NCBI GenBank assembly: GCA_964482405.1
Contig: CAYZXH010000026.1
Location: forward strand, 1 to 22,980
DNA: 22,980 nt
Origin: Zestomicrobium sp964482405
GTDB lineage: Archaea > Thermoproteota > Thermoprotei_A > Sulfolobales > NBVN01
Direction: 5' to 3'
Shown here: piece by piece, positions 1 to 7,761 of the stretch
How positions within the stretch are numbered: the stretch's first letter is position 1
Layout: every line of letters begins with the position of its first letter
The notes under the pieces: generated by a model
Database searches by the model: none
What the model was told of the DNA's origin: nothing
The model's input: the letters and a program-made list of their open reading frames with translations, nothing else
Translations under genes and position numbers: made by a program

Positions 1-20
1 TTAGTGGTGAGGTGGTTTGC

Positions 21-704
21 TTGAATAAGTCACTACTTATCTTGAGTTCTAATATTCTCGTGGTCTCTTCCCTAATCTTATTATATGGTGTGGTAAATCA
101 AGAACCTTCCTTAATAGGGGTTTCCTTGTCGTCTATTCTTACAGGACTCGTCTTATTAATGCTTAGTTTCGCTGTATCGGAATCTGTTATTAATTCCCTC
201 ATAGAGTACCTGAGCTTAACTAACAACGCCTTAACAAGCGTCATAGAAAACGTAGATCTCCTAGAGTCAGACTTCTACGTGGTGCGGGTAGATAACGAGT
301 TAAGGTTAGTCATGCTTAAGAGAGGTAAGCCGGAAGCAGCCATTCCAGGACTAGGTGTTAAGTTTGGTGAACCTTACCTAGCAATACCCGTAGAAAACGT
401 TCTTGAGGAAGTTATTCAAGTCAATGAGGTTACTGAGAAGGTTGTCGAGACTAACTTGAATTCAATTCTTGTAGACACTCTAGGCTTGTGCGGTAGGGTG
501 GCCGTTAAATTAACTGAAAAGCTTATCAGAGTTGATTTAATAAACGTGAACAAGGTCTTAAAGAGGTTTGAGAAGATGCCGTTAGATCCTCTCAAGACTT
601 TAGCAGCCGTAGCTACTGCTAGACTGATAGGTAAGGACTTAAAACTCGGTGATTCGGGAAACGCTGTGAGCGGGGTTTACTACGTTTTCGAGGTGATTGA
701 GTAG
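21..704 (+). CDS. Two-pass membrane protein of unknown function, first gene of the DUF58 cluster
   Basis: I do not recognise this protein (about 227 residues). The first 55 residues hold two hydrophobic segments (about 4-23 and 31-53) joined by a short loop. The rest is a mixed alpha/beta, probably cytoplasmic domain with no motif I can name. The frame is open to the window edge and a GTG lies at 12. I chose TTG at 21 because GAGGTG (9-14) sits 6 bases before it, the same arrangement used by the protease gene at 7762. A TGA at 8-10 in another frame could end an upstream gene. The next gene begins on the base after this stop, so the two are surely co-transcribed. By context it is an accessory protein of the MoxR/DUF58-type cluster; its function is unknown. 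Confidence 0.65.
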   Translation: MNKSLLILSSNILVVSSLILLYGVVNQEPSLIGVSLSSILTGLVLLMLSFAVSESVINSLIEYLSLTNNALTSVIENVDLLESDFYVVRVDNELRLVMLKRGKPEAAIPGLGVKFGEPYLAIPVENVLEEVIQVNEVTEKVVETNLNSILVDTLGLCGRVAVKLTEKLIRVDLINVNKVLKRFEKMPLDPLKTLAAVATARLIGKDLKLGDSGNAVSGVYYVFEVIE

Positions 705-959
705 GTGGTTGGGGTTACCGAGAGGTTTGTGTTACTTTACGTAGCACTCTCATCGGCTTTCAATATTTCTTTGTTACTCTTAAGCGAGTCTAGGATTGAC
801 GCGTACGTAGCTCTCAACATACTCTCTTTCTACGTGAGTTACTCTCTTACAAGACCGTCAACTAAGTCAGCTACGATGGTGAGATTAATCCACGCGTTAC
901 TACTCTCTATCTTTGCCTTCCTAGTAGGTAGTAGAGTGTATGAGGTTTTAATGAGATGA
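705..959 (+). CDS. Small three-helix membrane protein
   Basis: This is an 84-residue protein made almost entirely of hydrophobic segments (about 6-24, 28-46 and 58-78), so a small integral membrane protein. GTG at 705 directly follows the TAG of the previous gene. A GAGGTG inside that gene (690-695) is 9 bases upstream and fits as ribosome site. Its own TGA overlaps the ATG of the next gene, which argues for translational coupling and for a real gene despite its size. I recognise no family. The position suggests a small subunit of the membrane complex encoded by this operon. Confidence 0.65.
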   Translation: MVGVTERFVLLYVALSSAFNISLLLLSESRIDAYVALNILSFYVSYSLTRPSTKSATMVRLIHALLLSIFAFLVGSRVYEVLMR

Positions 960-2740
960 GAATAGATGGGTTAACGCTATTCTTGGTTGTCTTGCTCGCG
1001 ATATCCACGCCTTATTTAACGAGCGCGTCAGAACCTGAGCTAGTGGATTGCTCAAACCTGTTAATACTTCTCGATAAATCTTTAAGAGCTGTGGAGGAGG
1101 GGGAACCCAGTGCTTATCAAATGATTCAATCCATAGGTAGTGCTTCAATACCGGGCGACGTAGGCAACTTACATAAGAACTCCTATGACCTACTACTAAG
1201 ATATTATAACCTCTCCGCACGGACTGTTGATGAGGCCCTAACCAAGGAGGAAGCTCATAGGATGCTGAGTGAGCTTTCCGAGCTACATTCTAAATTACCT
1301 GACGTAATTAGTCAGTACGTAAATAAATTGTCCGCGTGCGCACACGACCCAGGATTAAGCAATAGCTTGAGAACGAGTATCTCGTTAAGCGTTAAGAAAA
1401 TTAGTGACGAGTTGATCCCGAGCTTAACTCAAATAATATTCTCGAAATATCTCATGTCAAACAGGCTCATTGACGTAAGGTTAGATAAAGAAGTCTACAC
1501 CCCAGGAGAACCCGTAGAGTTTGAGGTGACGTTAGGAGACCCTACCCTAACTTTGAGTAGCGCCTCCCTTTACACGTGGCCTGACCTAAGATTCATTGAA
1601 TACGCTAATATCACGTCATTAGGTGGGGGTAAGTATGTAGGCTTTCTGAGAACCCCAAGCGCTGAATTCGTTAAAACTCCCACTAGGTCAGAGGGAGTTT
1701 TCGTGTTGATTATCACGGCACGCAACGCTTCAAGCAGCGAGAACTACGTGAATTATAAAATACTTAAAGTTGTTTATAGGGTTCCTAAAGTATGGGTTGA
1801 ATGCCCTGCAAGCATATATAGGGGGGATTCTATTGAGCTGAACTTATACTCGGACAACTACTATAACGCTACTGTGGAGTTCGGCGATGTGCTGGTTGGC
1901 TACTTAAGTTTGGTTCCCGGCTTAACACGCTACTACGTTAACACCTCATCGTTTAATTTAACTGTTGGTGTTAGCCTCTTGAAGGTTTCTGTACACCCTA
2001 CTCAAGACTCTCCAGGACTGACGATCACTAAGCCTGTCATGATCTTGCCCAGAATACCTAAAGTAAGAATAGTATTTCCTGAGATCTTCTTCACCGGCGA
2101 CGGCTTCTTAACAATACTCTTAATTAACGATGACACTGAAGAAAGCCAGTTAAGCGTTAAGGTGTACGCTGGTGACTCACTGAGGGGGGAGTACACGTTG
2201 AGTGACGTCTTAGTTGCGAGAGTTTTCGTAGGATTCTTCCCGGCATTCCTTACGAATCTGAACATAGTGGTAGAGCCCACTCAACACTTGAAGGAGCCAT
2301 ACCTCTACCAACGACAGGTCTTCGTAGTTAATCCCGTCACCACCTTATTGACGGGTTTAGCCTCAATATTCTTAATAGTCCTTGTCTCTAATAAGGAGAG
2401 AAGCTTCATGATATTCATTAAAGGTAACGTGGTGAGCGGCAAGACCTCCGTAAAGAGAGTGGTGCGGGAGGTAAGTTCCTATCTTAAGTCACCCTACCCC
2501 ATAAGCTCGAGGATCGCCGAGCTTTACTACGCAACGCTGAGGAAGCTAGGAATCCCGTTACCTAAGGTTACTGAGACCCTCAGAGAGCATTTCAGTAGAG
2601 CGGGCTTAAGCGGTTTTCTCAGAAACACCCTCTGGAAATTACTGATAATAACTGAGAAGGATTTGTACTCTAGCAAGAAGCAAGATTATCGTAAAGCAGT
2701 GGAGTTAGCTGAGGAGGTTACGGGGCATGAAGGTGAGTAA
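956..2740 (+). CDS. Secreted-then-anchored protein with beta domains, one TM helix and a DUF4129-like cytoplasmic tail
   Basis: The protein has 594 residues. A signal peptide covers residues 1 to about 25 and is followed by a helical segment (about 30-165). Extracellular beta-sandwich modules come next; one opens near residue 178 with a D-K-E-V-Y-T-P-G-E type Ig-like strand motif. A single membrane helix lies at about 461-480, then a cytoplasmic tail of about 110 residues. The tail has the pattern of DUF4129 (Y..LR.LG.P....T..E), the domain found at the C-terminus of bacterial TgpA transglutaminases. No transglutaminase Cys-His-Asp set is visible. ATG at 956 overlaps the previous stop; GAGGT lies at 942-946. 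The gene overlaps the next one by 14 bases. I infer a role as an envelope subunit working with the DUF58 and DUF4350 partners. The DUF4129 assignment is by eye. Confidence 0.7.
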   Translation: MRIDGLTLFLVVLLAISTPYLTSASEPELVDCSNLLILLDKSLRAVEEGEPSAYQMIQSIGSASIPGDVGNLHKNSYDLLLRYYNLSARTVDEALTKEEAHRMLSELSELHSKLPDVISQYVNKLSACAHDPGLSNSLRTSISLSVKKISDELIPSLTQIIFSKYLMSNRLIDVRLDKEVYTPGEPVEFEVTLGDPTLTLSSASLYTWPDLRFIEYANITSLGGGKYVGFLRTPSAEFVKTPTRSEGVFVLIITARNASSSENYVNYKILKVVYRVPKVWVECPASIYRGDSIELNLYSDNYYNATVEFGDVLVGYLSLVPGLTRYYVNTSSFNLTVGVSLLKVSVHPTQDSPGLTITKPVMILPRIPKVRIVFPEIFFTGDGFLTILLINDDTEESQLSVKVYAGDSLRGEYTLSDVLVARVFVGFFPAFLTNLNIVVEPTQHLKEPYLYQRQVFVVNPVTTLLTGLASIFLIVLVSNKERSFMIFIKGNVVSGKTSVKRVVREVSSYLKSPYPISSRIAELYYATLRKLGIPLPKVTETLREHFSRAGLSGFLRNTLWKLLIITEKDLYSSKKQDYRKAVELAEEVTGHEGE

Positions 2741-3566
2741 TCTACTCTTGGTCAGCTTGTTGATAGGGGTTATGGTAGGGCTGGTAATCATGTTCACACT
2801 CCCCTCAACAACCAGCTACAGCGTCGTTAATTACGGAGATAACGGTATCTCGAGACTCAGAGAGTCTTACAAAGCTTTCGTGATCACGGACCTGAGCACA
2901 TCACGTGATATAAGCCCTCGAGACACGGTGTATTTAATCATTCGCTTAGATAATGTGACGTCAAGTGAGGCGGAGATAATCTTAAGGTTAGTTAAGGAAG
3001 GGGGATATGTGATATTCTCTGGGGGTTGGGGAGCTATTGAGAGCTTGAATCATTACGCGAAACTTAACTTAACCGTTACGAGTAGCGTTATTTACGACAT
3101 GATTTATAATGGGGGTGACAGGTTTCACCCGCTAGGCTTCTCAAGCCATTGTAATTGTACTCTCACTACCTACACGCCATATTATGTCGTAACAGATAAA
3201 AACACTGATGTGGTAGTGTACTCCAGTAATTTCTCCTATGTTGATTTAAACGGTAACGGCTACATGGATATTGAGGAGCCGTTAGGTTCATTTCCTTTAG
3301 GAATCTCACTTAGTTATGGCGGGGGTCGTTTAATCCTTGTTTCCTCTCCCCAGGTTTTTACGAATAAGTTATTTGAGGCTAATAAAGACTTCATCGACTG
3401 CCTCGTAAGTGATAGGGGATTAATTATTGATCAATCGTGGGTTAAGAGAGACTTCATCGAGTATTTGAGGCTAGTAACTACCACGTATGAAGTTACTTAC
3501 CCAGCACTTATTTTCTTAGTTTCCCTGTTATGCGTGGTGGCTTATTATGTATTCAAGGAAAGGTAG
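2727..3566 (+). CDS. DUF4350-like membrane protein
   Basis: The protein has 279 residues. A membrane helix at about 6-27 and a second at about 255-275 flank an extracellular alpha/beta domain that looks like DUF4350 (class I glutamine-amidotransferase-like fold): it starts with a short conserved-looking Y-G-D-N-G-x-S stretch and has a strand-turn R-L-V-K-E-G-G-Y-V-I-F-S-G-G typical of that group. Residues about 173-184 (D-L-N-G-N-G-Y-M-D-I-E-E) form a dockerin/EF-hand-like calcium loop, unusual for the family. DUF4350 proteins commonly sit beside MoxR ATPases and DUF58 proteins, as here. ATG at 2727 has GAGGAGGT 8 bases upstream (2711-2718), inside the preceding gene. The 3' end overlaps the DUF58 gene by 20 bases. 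Confidence 0.72.
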   Translation: MKVSNLLLVSLLIGVMVGLVIMFTLPSTTSYSVVNYGDNGISRLRESYKAFVITDLSTSRDISPRDTVYLIIRLDNVTSSEAEIILRLVKEGGYVIFSGGWGAIESLNHYAKLNLTVTSSVIYDMIYNGGDRFHPLGFSSHCNCTLTTYTPYYVVTDKNTDVVVYSSNFSYVDLNGNGYMDIEEPLGSFPLGISLSYGGGRLILVSSPQVFTNKLFEANKDFIDCLVSDRGLIIDQSWVKRDFIEYLRLVTTTYEVTYPALIFLVSLLCVVAYYVFKER

Positions 3567-5262
3567 GGTTGCCTACTCAGCGGTTTCGTTGCTTATCGTG
3601 CTTACCGGTTTCTATAACTCTCTAGTCTTGAGAGACCCTATTCACACGCTCTACAGCGTTGTTGCCGCGGTTCTCTACCTCTACTTGCGGGGCATGCCAA
3701 GACTTCTCACGGTTTTTTCCTGGTGTTTGCTTTCATCAGGTCTCACACAATTATCCACCCTGCTTAATGTTATCCTGTCTTTCCTACTTCCATACTCTTA
3801 TGAGGACGCGTCGCGCAAGCCTTCAGATACGCACCTATCTCTCAAGCTAGCTTCCGTGACCTTAGTTTTCACCCCGCTTTACTTACTGAGAGTACCGACC
3901 TTAATCACAGCTACCTCATATTTAGTCGGTATACTTGTCGTGACCTTCATATCTTACGTTCGCATCTCTAAGTCTCGCGTCGTCTTACACGGGGCAACGT
4001 TCTCAGTATATTTGGGCGATTACGTTGAGGTTCCTTTAAGTATAGAGTCCGGGCATAAAGTGTACTATAAGGTCTTACTAGACGATAACGTTGCTGCAGG
4101 GGGGTTCTTAAGGGGCGCTAAACACTTAACTATTAAGATATCATCAAACATAGCTGGGGTTAGGAGGCACTTAATCAAAGTAGTCTTGAGTGACTTAAGG
4201 GGGTTTTCCCGGGTTACGTATGGTCCTTACTCAATCAGAGTTAAGACAGTACCTAAATTCCTGACTATAGTTAGGAGTGTTAGGGAGATTCTGAATAGGT
4301 ATGTAGAGCTTGTTAAGTCCCCGGTCATATATCTCGGCAAACTTGAAGTCGCTATCTCGCCACGGGTTCCGGTGTTTAAGGGTGGTTTGGGAGGTGAGTC
4401 AGCTAGCGGGTACTTAGGCGTGAGTGGTACGGGGCCTAGCGCGGGTCTCGCAGGAGGCGCTCTGGGTGAGGGAGGCGTGAGCGGTGGTCAAGGGTTTGAT
4501 TCAGGGGTTTCAACACTTTACGGAGACCTGATTAAGTATAGGTTTAGGTGGACGATTCCAGCTAAAGTGCTTGAATTCATAGAGTTTCAGACTTCTAAGA
4601 CTTTCTTAGGTGATTACGTAGGTGTTAGAGAGTATTGCCCGGGTGATCACCCGAGGAGCATACACTGGAAGAAGAGCGTAAGTACCGGCGAGTTAGCTGT
4701 TAAGGTCTACACCCGTAGCGGTGAGGGGGGTGGCGGGAGGTCCAGTCTAGTCATTGCTGACTGGGACGCGTCTAACCCCGTAGAATTAGATAACTTGATA
4801 CAAGCCACGTACAGCGCTCTCTTAATGGAAAAATACGTGAAAATCCTCTACCTTAAGCTACCTAACGGTAAGATATACTTAATTAAGGGGGGCATACTCG
4901 ACGTCCTAAAAGCGTTGGATTTTGTGATAAGTAGTGAAGACATTGAGTCAAGGTTTAATTACGAGAGCTGGGTTAGGAAGGGGTCGCTGAGCCTAATAGA
5001 AGAGCTTAGAGTAGCTAACGAGCCGTTAAGATCTATAGATAGGTACTATAGGGTTTTATCCGAGTCACTAATTGAGGAATTAGAGAGGCAGGGCTTGCCT
5101 AAAAACTCTAGTTTCGTAATAGTGCATCCTAGAGCACACACCGTCAAGTATCTTTACTTAACCCATAAGCTAAGAACGAGTGGGTATACAGTAACACACT
5201 TAACTAAAATACTTCAGCCAAGCGAGATAAATAAGAGACTTAAAGAAATGATTAAGTCTTAG
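3547..5262 (+). CDS. DUF58 domain membrane protein
   Basis: The protein has 571 residues. The N-terminal 140 residues hold about five hydrophobic segments, followed by a beta-rich extracytoplasmic or linker region. A glycine/serine-rich stretch (about 278-318) comes next, then the DUF58 signature at about 355-377: V-R-E-Y-C-P-G-D-H-P-R-S-I-H-W-K, matching the family's R.Y.PGD..R.I.W pattern. The last part resembles a vWA-like fold (V-I-A-D-W-D-A-S near 399). DUF58 proteins are partners of MoxR AAA ATPases in complex assembly and maturation. No MoxR gene is in the window; it may lie to the left. ATG at 3547 overlaps the previous gene by 20 bases, with GGTGG 6 bases upstream. The glycine-rich insert has no obvious function. 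Confidence 0.85.
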   Translation: MYSRKGRVAYSAVSLLIVLTGFYNSLVLRDPIHTLYSVVAAVLYLYLRGMPRLLTVFSWCLLSSGLTQLSTLLNVILSFLLPYSYEDASRKPSDTHLSLKLASVTLVFTPLYLLRVPTLITATSYLVGILVVTFISYVRISKSRVVLHGATFSVYLGDYVEVPLSIESGHKVYYKVLLDDNVAAGGFLRGAKHLTIKISSNIAGVRRHLIKVVLSDLRGFSRVTYGPYSIRVKTVPKFLTIVRSVREILNRYVELVKSPVIYLGKLEVAISPRVPVFKGGLGGESASGYLGVSGTGPSAGLAGGALGEGGVSGGQGFDSGVSTLYGDLIKYRFRWTIPAKVLEFIEFQTSKTFLGDYVGVREYCPGDHPRSIHWKKSVSTGELAVKVYTRSGEGGGGRSSLVIADWDASNPVELDNLIQATYSALLMEKYVKILYLKLPNGKIYLIKGGILDVLKALDFVISSEDIESRFNYESWVRKGSLSLIEELRVANEPLRSIDRYYRVLSESLIEELERQGLPKNSSFVIVHPRAHTVKYLYLTHKLRTSGYTVTHLTKILQPSEINKRLKEMIKS

Positions 5263-5301
5263 GAAGGCCGCTCTTCACCCAAATCCCTAAGAATGATTAA
5301 G

Positions 5302-5321
5302 CTTTAGTTAACTTTAGTTAA
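5302..5321 (+). repeat. Perfect 10-bp tandem duplication
   Basis: CTTTAGTTAA occurs twice head to tail in the 66-base gap between the convergent DUF58 and tupC genes. The junction forms the palindrome GTTAAC. It may be only a local slippage product; I see no clear hairpin or T-tract terminator here. Confidence 0.7.
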
Positions 5322-5328
5322 GGTAATC

Positions 5329-5997
5329 TCAATGTGCTTGCACGACCTTCCCGTCCTCTAAATTTATGGTTTTAGAAATGTTAAGATTTTTCAAGTAATC
5401 TGATTGATGAGAAGATATCACCATGCCAACTCCTTTCTCGTGTTTTTCTTTAAGAAGATTAATTAATATTTCTCTCTTCCTCGCGTCCAGGTGTGCGAAG
5501 GGCTCGTCCAAGACTAGTATCTCAGGGTTCAAAACGAGTGCGCGTGCTAGAGCTACTAATTGCGCCTCACCTATTGATAATTCTTGCGCGTTTACTGACG
5601 CGCGAGCTTCTAAACCTAACTCTTTAAGTATTTCCTCCGATCTCTTGAACGCTTCTTCTTTTTCGTACCCTCTAAGGGTGAGTCCGTAAGCAACGTTATA
5701 GAGTACGGAGCCCTTCAAGAGAACCGGTTTCTCGTGCACGTACGTAATCTTCCTGCGTATCAATGTTTTTTTGGAATCACTCAATTCCCAGAATTTCTTT
5801 TGGTCTACTAATACGTCACCTTTTGACGGCTCGTAAATTAAGGAGATGATCTTGAGTAGGGTTGTCTTCCCGCTACCGTTAGGTCCTGTAATCACGAGTA
5901 ACTCGTTATTCTCGACGCTTACGGACACTCCTTTAAGGACCCACCTCCCCCTACTCAGATACCTAAACCACACGTCCTCGAGCTCTACGCGTACCAT
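5329..5997 (-). CDS. tupC: Tungstate ABC transporter, ATP-binding protein
   Basis: This 222-residue ABC ATPase powers uptake through the TupB permease at the inner face of the membrane. Walker A is G38-P-N-G-S-G-K-T-T46, the signature is L140-S-I-G-E144, Walker B is I-L-V-L-D-E165 and the switch histidine is H197. The Q-loop reads Y-V-H-E89-K-P, with Glu where most ABC proteins have Gln. It lacks the long C-terminal regulatory domain of ModC/WtpC-type ATPases, in line with short TupC proteins. It overlaps tupB by 13 bases and is last in the tupA-tupB-tupC order. The assignment to tungstate rests on the TupA-type binding protein in the same operon; molybdate cannot be fully excluded. Confidence 0.85.
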   Translation of the reverse strand: MVRVELEDVWFRYLSRGRWVLKGVSVSVENNELLVITGPNGSGKTTLLKIISLIYEPSKGDVLVDQKKFWELSDSKKTLIRRKITYVHEKPVLLKGSVLYNVAYGLTLRGYEKEEAFKRSEEILKELGLEARASVNAQELSIGEAQLVALARALVLNPEILVLDEPFAHLDARKREILINLLKEKHEKGVGMVISSHQSDYLKNLNISKTINLEDGKVVQAH

Positions 5998-6635
5998 TCC
6001 TCATACGCCTTACTCAAGTACTTTAAAGCTACCGTTATAGTGATCGTCATTATCAGTAATATAATGCCTAAGAAAACAGCTTCTTCGAACTCCCCCCTAG
6101 CGACTCCGAGAGCTATGGCTGTCGTTAATACTCTCGTGTGACCGCTTATGTTGCCTCCCACCATCATAGCCACGCCTAACTCCCCTATAGCCCTAGAAAA
6201 ACCCATGATGGCCGACGCGGTTATGCCTGACGTAGTCTCCCTTAGTACGAGGAGCATCGTCTGCGTTTTGCTTGCTCCGAGACTGAGAGCTAGCTCTGAG
6301 AATTTTCTTATGGTGCTTCTTAATAATCTGTAACTAGCTGATATTATCAGCGGGGTTACGAGAATGGACTCACCTATTATTATCGCTTGCGGGGTGTACA
6401 AGAGCTTCAGTGGAGCTAGCGGTCCTGAAGAACTAAGAATGAAGTATAGGAGAAGTCCGAGCAAGACGGTTGGCATACCCACCAACGTCTCCACTATTGT
6501 TTCAAGAATTCTAGACCTCCCTCTGAGTGCTAGGTAATAGGAAGCCGGGATACTCCACGTCAGTGATATAAGGGTTGCCGCGCCGGATACGTAGATAGAT
6601 CTTAGGACAGTGTTCAGGGTCTCAGCAGTTAGCAT
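5985..6635 (-). CDS. tupB: Tungstate ABC transporter, permease
   Basis: A 216-residue integral membrane protein with about five or six hydrophobic segments. The cytoplasmic EAA loop of binding-protein-dependent permeases is seen around residues 120-165 (E-L-A-L-S-L-G-A-S, then A-I-G-E-L-G-V-A-M-M-V-G-G-N). The G-E-L-G-V-A-M-M-V-G-G-N stretch is characteristic of TupB/ModB-like anion permeases. Its GAGGTGA ribosome site overlaps the TGA of tupA, which lies only 4 bases upstream, so the two are translationally linked. It forms the channel that TupA feeds and TupC drives. Confidence 0.88.
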   Translation of the reverse strand: MLTAETLNTVLRSIYVSGAATLISLTWSIPASYYLALRGRSRILETIVETLVGMPTVLLGLLLYFILSSSGPLAPLKLLYTPQAIIIGESILVTPLIISASYRLLRSTIRKFSELALSLGASKTQTMLLVLRETTSGITASAIMGFSRAIGELGVAMMVGGNISGHTRVLTTAIALGVARGEFEEAVFLGIILLIMTITITVALKYLSKAYEEWYA

Positions 6636-6639
6636 GCGA

Positions 6640-7551
6640 TCACCTCAGTCCTGAAGCAATCACATTCCATAATTCCTGAACGATTTGTTCCTCATCTTTC
6701 GCTGGGTAAAATAGTGGTCTCCCGTACTCGTTAACCCCGAAACTACCTATCAGTTCTCGCTGGTTTTCGTAAATGAAGTTTACGAAGAGCTCCGCATACT
6801 TTTTCTCAAGACCACCACAACCCTCTACCACGTAAGCACTATACAAGTTGATCGTGAGATTATCTTCCCTGTTCTCGTAGAGTATCCTTAACCTACCTAA
6901 TCTCCCACTATCCTTGAGTTTTAAGTAGGTTCCTACATCGCTTAACGTGTACGCACCTAACTCGTTAGTCATTATTAGGGCCTCACTCATCCCGCAACCG
7001 CAGTCTAGGTACCACCTAGCCCCCTCAACACTTAAACTAGCTAGTCTCCACACGCTCAACTCCCTAAAGTGAGTTCCTGAATTATCCCCTCTACTAACAA
7101 ACAATGTTCTGCTTTCTTCACCGGCATGATATATCTTCTTGAAAGCCTCTACTAAATTGCTGGAGTTGGAGATGCTGGCAGGGTCTTCGGCAGGACCTAC
7201 AATCACGAAGTAATTGTACGCAAAGATCTTCCTATCCCTAATAACGCCTTTATCAATATACTGCTTCTCCAAGCTTGGTTCGTGAATGAGTACCGCGCAG
7301 ACATCCCCCCTCTCAGCTAGCTTAAGAGCGGCTCCAGTCCCTACAGCAACAAACTCTACCCTAGCCTCAGGATACACAGAGTTAAAGCTGGAAGCAAGGT
7401 AATCCGCTAACCCGGTAGCGTATAAAGAGGTGGTCGTTGAGACCTTAACACGTATAACACTACCTAAGCTGAGGAAAGCGTAAGATAGGGAGAGAGCTAT
7501 CACAACCACCGATATAATTAGTAAAATAGATGTGCGCGTAGCGTAGCGCAT
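6640..7551 (-). CDS. tupA: Tungstate-binding protein of the Tup ABC transporter
   Basis: The protein has 303 residues. An N-terminal hydrophobic helix (8-28) without a lipobox acts as signal anchor or signal peptide. The mature part carries the TupA hallmarks: S38-T-T-T-S42 near the start, the V-G-T-G turn (70-73), V-L-I-H-E-P (88-92 region), F-V-I-V-G-P (115-120) and S153-R-G-D-N-S-G-T-H161. TupA proteins bind tungstate with very high affinity outside the cell. The ATG at 7551 has GAGGGTG about 7 bases upstream on the minus strand. The operon diverges from the surface protease gene across a 210-base gap. Tungstate import fits the tungstopterin oxidoreductases of hyperthermophilic archaea, though none is encoded in the window. 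Confidence 0.9.
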   Translation of the reverse strand: MRYATRTSILLIISVVVIALSLSYAFLSLGSVIRVKVSTTTSLYATGLADYLASSFNSVYPEARVEFVAVGTGAALKLAERGDVCAVLIHEPSLEKQYIDKGVIRDRKIFAYNYFVIVGPAEDPASISNSSNLVEAFKKIYHAGEESRTLFVSRGDNSGTHFRELSVWRLASLSVEGARWYLDCGCGMSEALIMTNELGAYTLSDVGTYLKLKDSGRLGRLRILYENREDNLTINLYSAYVVEGCGGLEKKYAELFVNFIYENQRELIGSFGVNEYGRPLFYPAKDEEQIVQELWNVIASGLR

Positions 7552-7761
7552 CAGCTAACACCCTCTATTAAACAGCACAACGACCTAAAAACGTTTGGAT
7601 ATTAGTGATCATTGAGCTTACGAAACGAATCGCTGACTGCGATCACGTCAGCTCGTTGAATTAGGTTGCCTAAGAAACACATTCTAGATTTTTACGAACT
7701 ATGTAGTAAGTCAACTAAAAATTTAAAATTATTTTTATGTAAAATATCTTGAGGTGAAATC
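7552..7761. promoter_or_regulatory. Divergent control region between tupA and the surface protease gene
   Basis: This 210-base gap holds both promoters. Toward tupA a T-rich TATA-like element lies near 7585-7592, before GAGGGTG (7559-7565, minus strand). Toward the protease there is a strong TATA box at 7719-7727. Between them is a 5-bp inverted repeat, ATCGC-TGACT-GCGAT (7629-7643), and a TGATCA palindrome (7606-7611), possible operators. I see no open frame or RNA gene here. Confidence 0.45.
7719..7761 (+). promoter_or_regulatory. Promoter and ribosome site of the surface protease gene
   Basis: The TATA-like box AAATTTAAA starts at 7719, exactly 32 bases before GAGGT (7751-7755), which is 6 bases before the TTG start. 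Archaeal spacing predicts transcription starting just upstream of the ribosome site, so a very short leader. The layout is repeated at 12012-12055. Confidence 0.6.

Noticed and set aside
12..20. GTG at 12 as the start of the first gene
   Set aside because: It overlaps the GAGGTG ribosome site that is ideally spaced for TTG at 21, though an open frame to the window edge leaves some doubt.
948..1220. A 90-codon minus-strand frame over the start of the beta-domain protein
   Set aside because: It lies wholly opposite a well-supported gene with signal peptide and coupled start, and its product has no recognisable features.
7605..7660. GTGATCA and CTGA in the tupA/protease gap as a possible C/D sRNA
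   Set aside because: The C box is imperfect, there is no proper C' box or final D box, and guide lengths do not fit.
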